In this document: one piece after another, positions 6,002 to 9,633 of the stretch
Numbering within the stretch: position 1 is the stretch's first letter
How the letters are laid out: every line of letters starts with the position of its first letter
Assembly: GCA_017400415.1 (NCBI GenBank)
Contig: JAFPTE010000180.1
Span: 1-9,633, forward strand
Length of the DNA: 9,633 bases
Direction of reading: 5' to 3'
Source: Oscillospiraceae bacterium
GTDB lineage: Bacteria > Bacillota > Clostridia > Oscillospirales > Oscillospiraceae
Position numbers and translations under genes: made by a program
The notes under the pieces: model-generated
Told to the model about the DNA's origin: nothing
Database searches by the model: none
What the model saw: the letters and a program-made list of their open reading frames with translations, nothing else

Positions 6002-7502
6002 CAAATTCGTAACTGCGATATTGGATTGCCTCGGCCAGGTGCTGCGGCAAAATGCGCTCCGAGGCGGCCAGGTCGGCGATGGTCCGGGCAACCCGGAGGA
6101 TACGGTCATAGCTCCGGGCGGTGAGCCCCAGCTTGTTGAAGGCGCTGCGCATAAGGGTCTCGCCCTTCTCGTCCAGCTCGCAGTAATCATGGAGCACCGT
6201 GGAGCTTATGCCGGCGTTCATGGTGATGGCAGAGCCGGCGTAGCGCTCCCGCTGAATCCTCCGGGCGGCGTCCACCCGGGCCTTTATCTCGGCGGAGGAC
6301 TGTCCCGTTGCCTTGTCCCGGAGCTCGTCATACTCCATGGCCGGGACCTCCACGTGCATGTCTATCCGGTCCAGCAGGGGGCCGGAGACCTTGGCCCGGT
6401 AGTCAGTCACGCTCTTTTCCGAGCAGGTGCAGCGGCCGGAGGGGTGGCCGTACCAGCCGCAGCGGCAGGGGTTCATGGCGCAGATGAGCATGAACCGGCT
6501 GGGGTAGCGGGCGGTGCCCGCCGCCCGGGAGACGGTCACTGCCCCGTCCTCCATAGGCTGACGGAGAGCCTCGATAACGTCCCGGTGGAACTCCGGCAGC
6601 TCGTCCAGGAACAGAACGCCGTTGTGGGCCAGGCTTATTTCGCCGGGGTTCAGGTGGGCGCCTCCGGCCATGGCGGAATATGTAAGGGTGTGGTGAGGGG
6701 AGCGGAAGGGCCGCTCGCCGGTGACGCCCCGGTTTGCCAGGGCGCCGGCCACGGAGTAAATGGCGGTGGTCTCCAGAATCTCCTGGCGGGTCATATCCGG
6801 CAGGATGGTGGGTATGCGCTTTGCCAGCATGCTCTTTCCGGCACCGGGAGGGCCGATGAGCAGCACGTTATGGCCTCCGGCGGCGGCAATCTCCAGGGCC
6901 CGCTTCACGTTCTCCTGGCCCTTGACCTCTGAAAAATCCACCCCGTAGGCGGGGGTCTCGCTTATCTCCGGCATGGGGGCAGGCACTAAGGCCTTTGAGC
7001 CCTCCAGAAAGCCCACAATGTCCGACACATGGGCCACCGGGTAAACCTCCGGCCCTCCGGCGAAGGCGGCCTCGGCTCCGTTCTGGATGGGCACGAAGAG
7101 CTTTTCGACTCCCGCATTCTTTGCCCGCAGAGCCATGGAGAGAACGCCGGGCACCGGCCGCAGCTCCCCGGAGAGGCTCACCTCCCCCAGAAAGGCGCAG
7201 GAGTCCGGCAGGGGCTTTATGTGCTCCGCCGCCGCCAGTATGGCCAGGAGTATGGGCAGGTCGTACATGCTGCCGGCCTTCTTCCGGTCCGCCGGGGCCA
7301 GATTTACAGTCAGGCGGCTTACGGGGAACTTGAAGCCGCAGCTTTTGATGGCGGAGCGGACCCGCTCCCGGCTCTCCCGGACGGCAGCGTCCGGCAGGCC
7401 CACGATCTCAAAGGTGGGCAGGCCGCCGGCAACGGAGCACTCCACGGATACGTCAAAGCCCTCAATGCCGGATATGCCCAGGGAACGTACCTTCTGTACC
7501 AT
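5991..7502 (-). CDS. comM: ComM/YifB family AAA+ ATPase (Mg-chelatase-like), 503 aa
   Basis: ComM is a hexameric AAA+ helicase that, in naturally transformable Gram-negative bacteria, drives branch migration during integration of incoming DNA; its role in Firmicutes is less clear. Residues 1-170 form the Lon-protease-like N-terminal fold typical of this family (GLPTFEIVGLPDAAVRESRERV, 27-48; LTVNLAPADRKKAGSMYDLP, 64-83). The Mg-chelatase-type ATPase domain has Walker A GPPGAGKS (217-224), FRSPHHT (266-272), Walker B GVLFLDELPEF (295-305) and a putative arginine finger in LLDRIDMH (377-384). A four-cysteine cluster, CAMNPCRCGWYGHPSGRCTC (341-360), probably binds zinc. The C-terminal domain ends with LTARSYDRILRVARTIADL (460-478). 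Length equals the usual 500-510 aa. ATG 7502 has GGAGG at about 7-nt spacing and begins 1 nt after the stop of the MBL gene, so the two are coupled. Confidence 0.96.
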   Translation of the reverse strand: MVQKVRSLGISGIEGFDVSVECSVAGGLPTFEIVGLPDAAVRESRERVRSAIKSCGFKFPVSRLTVNLAPADRKKAGSMYDLPILLAILAAAEHIKPLPDSCAFLGEVSLSGELRPVPGVLSMALRAKNAGVEKLFVPIQNGAEAAFAGGPEVYPVAHVSDIVGFLEGSKALVPAPMPEISETPAYGVDFSEVKGQENVKRALEIAAAGGHNVLLIGPPGAGKSMLAKRIPTILPDMTRQEILETTAIYSVAGALANRGVTGERPFRSPHHTLTYSAMAGGAHLNPGEISLAHNGVLFLDELPEFHRDVIEALRQPMEDGAVTVSRAAGTARYPSRFMLICAMNPCRCGWYGHPSGRCTCSEKSVTDYRAKVSGPLLDRIDMHVEVPAMEYDELRDKATGQSSAEIKARVDAARRIQRERYAGSAITMNAGISSTVLHDYCELDEKGETLMRSAFNKLGLTARSYDRILRVARTIADLAASERILPQHLAEAIQYRSYEFEKG

Positions 7503-7503
7503 T

Positions 7504-8325
7504 TTAATCCTCCTCTTGAGATGCCAGAATCCCTCTGCCGCTTGTGCGGAAGGTGACGGGGCCCTGCCGGGTCAGATAGACCTGACCGCCGGCCTCCTCC
7601 AGAAGCTTCACAACGTCTCCGTCCTCCGGCTCATCGTCGGAGGAGGTGATGACCGCTGCGTCCGCCTGCAGAGTGCCGAACAGGGCGGCGGAGTTATCCT
7701 CCATGGCCCCGTGGTGGGGCACCTTCAGAAAATCCGCCTTCCCGGGCCGGGACATGAGATATTCGGTGATGCGCTCCTTTTCGGCGTCACCCATGAAAAC
7801 AAGGGTGTCGCCGCCGTTTGTTACGGTTATTATAAGGGAGCTGTTGTTGCTGACGTCCTTTTCGTAGTCTCCCGCCGGGGCATCGATGCGCCAGCTGACA
7901 GAGTCCAGGGAAAAGCTCATATCCGCCGTGACCGTCACCGGGGTGATGCCCGCTTTTTCCAGGGCCGCCAGGTAGCTTTCAACCTGGGAGGAGTCCCGCA
8001 GGCAATCGTTCTGGTAGACCGTGCCGATGGGTATGCTCTCAATGACCCTGGCGGCGCCGCCTACGTGGTCCTTGTCAAAGTGGGTTATGATGAGTGCGTC
8101 CAGCCGCCGGATGCCCCGGGAGCGCAGCTCCTCCACAATGTCCCCGCCCAGGCTCTTGAGGCCGCAGTCCATCAGAACGGCGGAATCGGGGGTGGTTATG
8201 AGGAAGGCGTCCGCCTTCCCGGCCCGGAAGCAGTATATCTCCAGCTCCGTGCCGGTCTCTGCGGCACAGGCCGGGGTCAGGGAAAGAATGAGGGCGGTTA
8301 TAATAAGTATAAGGAATAGCTTCAC
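7504..8325 (-). CDS. Secreted ComEC-like metallo-beta-lactamase-fold hydrolase (273 aa)
   Basis: A metallo-beta-lactamase-fold protein resembling the extracytoplasmic nuclease-like domain of ComEC/Rec2, but as a standalone protein. After the start comes a signal peptide: KLFLILIITALILSL (2-16), then TPACAAET. Cleavage after Ala21 (ACA-A) is plausible; Cys20 is a poor lipobox because Thr is at -3 and Pro at -2, so lipid anchoring is possible but less likely. Metal-binding signatures are THFDKDHVGG (81-90, the H-x-D-x-D-H form seen in ComEC), GDAE (179-182) and VPHHGA (202-207). ComEC degrades one strand of incoming DNA or forms the channel; whether this standalone protein acts on DNA, a phosphodiester or something else cannot be read. 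The start is GTG 8325 with AAGGA about 9 nt upstream; a nearby GTG in another frame hits a stop. It is first in a two-gene unit with comM. Confidence 0.9.
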   Translation of the reverse strand: MKLFLILIITALILSLTPACAAETGTELEIYCFRAGKADAFLITTPDSAVLMDCGLKSLGGDIVEELRSRGIRRLDALIITHFDKDHVGGAARVIESIPIGTVYQNDCLRDSSQVESYLAALEKAGITPVTVTADMSFSLDSVSWRIDAPAGDYEKDVSNNSSLIITVTNGGDTLVFMGDAEKERITEYLMSRPGKADFLKVPHHGAMEDNSAALFGTLQADAAVITSSDDEPEDGDVVKLLEEAGGQVYLTRQGPVTFRTSGRGILASQEED

Positions 8326-8346
8326 TGTCTCACGTCCTTTGGGGAC

Positions 8347-8375
8347 AGTATAACCTGTTTTTCTCCGTTTGGCAA
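8347..8375 (-). promoter_or_regulatory. Promoter of the MBL-comM unit
   Basis: On the minus strand TTGCCA (8370-8375) and TATACT (8347-8352) are 17 nt apart, matching the sigma-A consensus at four and five of six positions. Transcription would start near 8340, so the ribosome binding site (AAAGGA, 8335-8340) sits at the very 5' end of the message. The -35 box directly follows the T-run of the spoVT terminator. Confidence 0.8.
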
Positions 8376-8376
8376 G

Positions 8377-8401
8377 AAAAAAGGAGCCCGGACAGGGCCC
8401 C
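8377..8401 (-). terminator. Intrinsic terminator of spoVT
   Basis: On the minus strand a 7-bp stem (arms 8395-8401 and 8383-8389, one G-U pair, 5-nt loop) is followed by six T residues (8377-8382). It would end the spoVT transcript about 120 nt after its stop codon, after the three hairpins at 8428-8517. Confidence 0.75.
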
Positions 8402-8427
8402 AAAACAGTATAAATGATTGAAAATGG

Positions 8428-8517
8428 TTTTTGGCGGAGCTTTGCCCCGCCGAAAAGCCCTGCCGGGCCTGCGGGTGCAGGCCTCAAATGAGGCCCGGCG
8501 AAGCGGGCCTCATTTGA
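8428..8517. repeat. Cluster of three abutting hairpins after spoVT (possible extragenic palindromic element or structured 3'UTR)
   Basis: Three inverted repeats lie almost end to end. Hairpin 1 has a perfect 14-bp stem (arms 8484-8497 and 8504-8517, 6-nt loop). Hairpin 2 has a perfect 7-bp stem (8466-8472 and 8477-8483, 4-nt loop) and touches hairpin 1 without a gap. Hairpin 3 has an 8-bp stem (8433-8440 and 8444-8451, 3-nt loop). One pair of hairpin 3 is G-U only in the minus-strand RNA, favouring that sense, although on the plus strand T-rich and A-rich flanks (8428-8431, 8453-8456) extend it. The segment 8480-8495 is itself a near-palindrome (GGCCTCA-AA-TGAGGCC), so two mutually exclusive folds exist. 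None of the three is followed by a T-run, so they are not simple terminators. The element starts 2 nt after the spoVT stop. It could be an extragenic palindromic repeat, a stabilising 3'UTR or a small RNA. Confidence 0.7.
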
Positions 8518-8519
8518 AT

Positions 8520-9059
8520 TTACTGTTCCATCTGCTTCCCGAGGAATCCGGCCACGGTCTGGGCCAGCTTCAGCTCCACGTCTCCCACGGTGCCGCTGCC
8601 CTCCGTGAAGAAGGCCACGGACCCCAGTACGTCCCCCTCTGCGGTGATGGGGGCGCAGGCGGTGACGAAGTAGCGGTCGTTCTGGTCCGTCACGGCGATG
8701 CTCTTGCCCTCCGGCTCCCGGCGGTAGACCTTCCGGGCCTCCATAAGGCCCTCCAGGTCGGCGGAGATCTGCTTGGAGAACAGCTCCCGCCGGGGCGCCC
8801 CGGACACGGCAATGACCGAGTCCCGGTCCGTTATTATGACGGGCATGCCCGTGGAGCGGCCCAGGGTCTCGCACATGCTGACGGCGAAGTCCCCCAGCTC
8901 CCCCATGGGGGAGTACTTCTTGAAGATGACCTCCCCGTCCTTCTCCGTGTAGATCTCCAGCGGGTCACCGTCACGGATGCGGAGGGTGCGGCGGATTTCC
9001 TTGGGTATGACGACCCTGCCCAGGTCGTCTATTCTCCGGACGATTCCGGTTGCTTTCAT
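8520..9059 (-). CDS. spoVT: Stage V sporulation protein T, AbrB-like transcription regulator (179 aa)
   Basis: SpoVT is a DNA-binding regulator made in the forespore under sigma G, which adjusts sigma-G-dependent genes late in sporulation. Residues 1-50 are the SpoVT/AbrB swapped-hairpin DNA-binding domain, with the near-invariant MKATGIVRRIDDLGRVVIPK (1-20), EIRRTLRIRDGDPLEIYTE and EVIFKKYSP. Residues from about 56 to 178 form the GAF domain that senses an unknown small ligand and drives tetramerisation (PVIITDRDSVIAVSG, 73-87; FVTACAPI, 131-138; VLGSVAFF, 144-151). Length matches B. subtilis SpoVT (about 178 aa). ATG 9059 has AGGAGG at 7-nt spacing. Upstream lie a sigma-G-like promoter and a Spo0A-box match; downstream lie the hairpin cluster and a terminator, so it is monocistronic. 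It is direct evidence that this lineage forms, or descends from, endospore formers. Confidence 0.97.
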   Translation of the reverse strand: MKATGIVRRIDDLGRVVIPKEIRRTLRIRDGDPLEIYTEKDGEVIFKKYSPMGELGDFAVSMCETLGRSTGMPVIITDRDSVIAVSGAPRRELFSKQISADLEGLMEARKVYRREPEGKSIAVTDQNDRYFVTACAPITAEGDVLGSVAFFTEGSGTVGDVELKLAQTVAGFLGKQMEQ

Positions 9060-9091
9060 GTTTGTGCCTCCTGTTTCTTTTCTTTCGAAGT

Positions 9092-9121
9092 TAGTATCCT
9101 CCGTTTAAGGCAAAAAATACA
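9092..9121 (-). promoter_or_regulatory. Putative sigma-G-type promoter of spoVT
   Basis: On the minus strand TGTATT (9116-9121) and GATACTA (9092-9098) are separated by 17 nt. The forespore sigma-G pattern is roughly GNATR then 17-18 nt then CATNNTA; this site matches most positions, with G for C at the first -10 base and T at the last -35 base. The position, about 33 nt before ATG 9059, is right. B. subtilis spoVT is sigma-G controlled, which supports the reading. Confidence 0.6.
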
Positions 9122-9187
9122 TCGTGCAGGATTTGGAAGGGGAGAAGAGGCGCCGCTTCGGAGAAAGTATTACAAATTGTTACCAAA

Positions 9188-9196
9188 TTCGACAAA
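9188..9196 (-). promoter_or_regulatory. Perfect match to the Spo0A box
   Basis: The minus strand reads TTTGTCGAA, matching the 0A-box consensus (core TGNCGAA) bound by Spo0A~P, the master regulator of sporulation. It overlaps a possible -35 box (TTGTCG, 9190-9195) with AATACT 18 nt downstream (9166-9171), directed toward spoVT. A 9-mer on either strand of a region this size is expected by chance well under one time in a hundred. No second tandem box is visible. Confidence 0.5.
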
Positions 9197-9251
9197 AATC
9201 CACCTGTGCCCCGGGAAATGCCGCCGCATAATAGCCTTTTTTTTGACAAAT

Positions 9252-9274
9252 CAATTCATATTTTCGGTGAATTG
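9252..9274. promoter_or_regulatory. AT-rich inverted repeat, possible operator
   Basis: CAATTCA (9252-9258) and TGAATTG (9268-9274) form a perfect 7-bp inverted repeat with a 9-nt spacer, ending 15 nt before the -35 box of the glycosyltransferase promoter. The placement suits an activator or repressor dimer, but I do not recognise the regulator. The repeat is short enough to be chance in AT-rich DNA. Confidence 0.3.
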
Positions 9275-9289
9275 CTTAAAGAATTCCTA

Positions 9290-9318
9290 TTGTTTTTCCC
9301 CCGGGGCAATGGTATAAT
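9290..9318 (+). promoter_or_regulatory. Promoter of the glycosyltransferase gene (extended -10)
   Basis: A perfect TATAAT (9313-9318) with TGG directly before it forms an extended -10 element. A weak -35 (TTGTTT, 9290-9295) lies at 17-nt spacing. Transcription would start near 9325, about 50 nt before the proposed start codon. Confidence 0.7.
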
Positions 9319-9327
9319 GACGCTGAA

Positions 9328-9345
9328 CGGGTATAGGTATGCCCG
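9328..9345 (+). other. Small hairpin at the 5' end of the glycosyltransferase leader
   Basis: CGGGTA (9328-9333) pairs with TGCCCG (9340-9345), 6 bp including one G-U, around a 6-nt loop, directly after the predicted transcription start. It may stabilise the message. It is too small for any riboswitch class I recognise. Confidence 0.35.
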
Positions 9346-9375
9346 AAAGCATTAGTCGGCAGTGAGGTGGATGGG

Positions 9376-9633
9376 TTGTCGGAGGCAGGTATAGGGCCGG
9401 AGGAGATTTCCGTAATAATGCCTGTGTTCAACGCCGGCGACGGGGCGGCTCTCTCTGAGGCCGTGGGCTCCATCCTGGGCCAGGAGGGCGTATCCCTCCG
9501 GCTCTACATATGCGACGACGGCTCCACGGACGGCACCCAGGCCCTTCTCTCCCGGCTCGCCCGGGAGGATGACCGCATTACCCTCATTACAAACGCCTCC
9601 AATCTCTCCGCCGGCGCAGCCCGGAACCGCTGC
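9376..9633 (+). CDS. Family 2 glycosyltransferase, partial: N-terminal 86 residues only
   Basis: The N-terminal GT-A fold of a family 2 (inverting, nucleotide-sugar-dependent) glycosyltransferase. Visible motifs are the first strand ISVIMPVFNAG (11-21), the helix EAVGSILGQ (29-37), the nucleotide-binding CDDGSTDGT (46-54) with Asp47/Asp48, and NLSAGAARNRC (76-86), the conserved N-x-G-x-x-x-A-R-N segment. The gene runs off the right edge, so the acceptor, catalytic base and any membrane segments cannot be seen; a cell-surface polysaccharide role is the usual one but unproven here. No ATG fits: the proposed start is TTG 9376, with AGGTGG (9365-9370) 5 nt upstream. GTG 9367 is in frame but has a poorer site, and ATG 9418 would cut into the first strand. 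An ATG at 9371 in another frame makes only a 7-codon ORF. It is divergent from spoVT. Confidence 0.9.
   Translation, partial: MSEAGIGPEEISVIMPVFNAGDGAALSEAVGSILGQEGVSLRLYICDDGSTDGTQALLSRLAREDDRITLITNASNLSAGAARNRC

Larger units (their letters stand above)
9060..9375. other. AT-rich divergent intergenic region between spoVT and a glycosyltransferase
   Basis: About 316 bp without a supported gene. From left to right it holds the spoVT ribosome binding site, a sigma-G-like promoter (9092-9121), a GC-rich stretch with no recognised feature (9122-9160), a possible sigma-A promoter overlapping a Spo0A-box match (9166-9196), an inverted repeat (9252-9274), the glycosyltransferase promoter (9290-9318) and a small leader hairpin (9328-9345). 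A 9-bp inverted pair, TGCCCCGGG (9207-9215) and CCCGGGGCA (9300-9308), brackets the AT-rich core. Confidence 0.75.

Noticed and set aside
7087..8319. A 410-codon plus-strand frame antisense to the MBL gene and comM
   Set aside because: Shadow of two real genes; it joins material opposite two separate proteins and shows no domain.
8407..8412. Second TATACT on the minus strand (part of a repeated ACAGTATAA at 8345-8353 and 8405-8413)
   Set aside because: No acceptable -35 at 16-18 nt and it lies upstream of the spoVT terminator, so a start here would be terminated at once.
8326..8874. N-terminal extension of the MBL protein to about 456 residues
   Set aside because: The extension crosses the spoVT terminator and hairpin cluster, has no sensible protein features, and the signal peptide at GTG 8325 marks the true N-terminus.
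9237..9248. T-run followed by TTGACA as a terminator or -35 box
   Set aside because: No stem precedes the T-run, and no acceptable -10 box lies 16-19 nt after the TTGACA.
9321..9375. Glycosyltransferase leader as a known riboswitch
   Set aside because: Only a 6-bp hairpin is visible, with no conserved core of any class I recognise.

Overview
The window looks like chromosomal DNA of a GC-rich, endospore-forming clostridial Firmicute, probably near the Oscillospiraceae. The basis is a SpoVT regulator with a sigma-G-like promoter and a Spo0A-box match upstream, strong AGGAGG-type ribosome binding sites, TTGACA/TATAAT promoters, and GC-rich codons with AT-rich intergenic regions. The assignment is inference: there is no rRNA or other strict marker. 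I see no tRNA, rRNA, CRISPR array, insertion sequence, prophage or toxin-antitoxin gene. Most of the content is ordinary core genome.

Layout. (1) Bases 1-2922, minus strand: one compact five-gene transcription unit. A strong sigma-A promoter (2893-2922) leads into an HD-domain phosphohydrolase, a GNAT acetyltransferase, a DUF4256 protein, a small zinc-ribbon protein and guaA (GMP synthase, which runs off the left edge). Gaps are 24 nt or less, and the first two genes overlap by 4 nt. (2) 2933-4401, minus: a monocistronic gdhA-type glutamate dehydrogenase, predicted NADP-dependent, with its own promoter and a perfect-stem terminator. (3) 4515-6001, plus: a two-gene membrane module, a WWDDLLH-motif polytopic protein followed by a TVP38/TMEM64 (DedA-like) protein, with its own promoter and an 11-nt overlap. 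(4) 5991-8375, minus: a two-gene unit of a secreted ComEC-like metallo-beta-lactamase-fold protein followed after 1 nt by a ComM/YifB AAA+ ATPase. It converges on unit 3 at a shared bidirectional terminator. (5) 8377-9121, minus: spoVT, followed by an unusual cluster of three abutting hairpins and then an intrinsic terminator. (6) 9290-9633, plus: the start of a family 2 glycosyltransferase, divergent from spoVT across an AT-rich intergenic region of about 316 bp.

How the genes relate. GuaA and GdhA both belong to nitrogen and nucleotide metabolism but have separate promoters. The MBL-ComM pair suggests DNA uptake or processing. The best leads for something undescribed are the triple-hairpin element after spoVT (8428-8517), the stacked signals upstream of spoVT (9092-9196), the standalone ComEC-like domain paired with ComM, and the uncharacterised cassette that carries guaA. 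No complete novel defence or biosynthetic system is visible.
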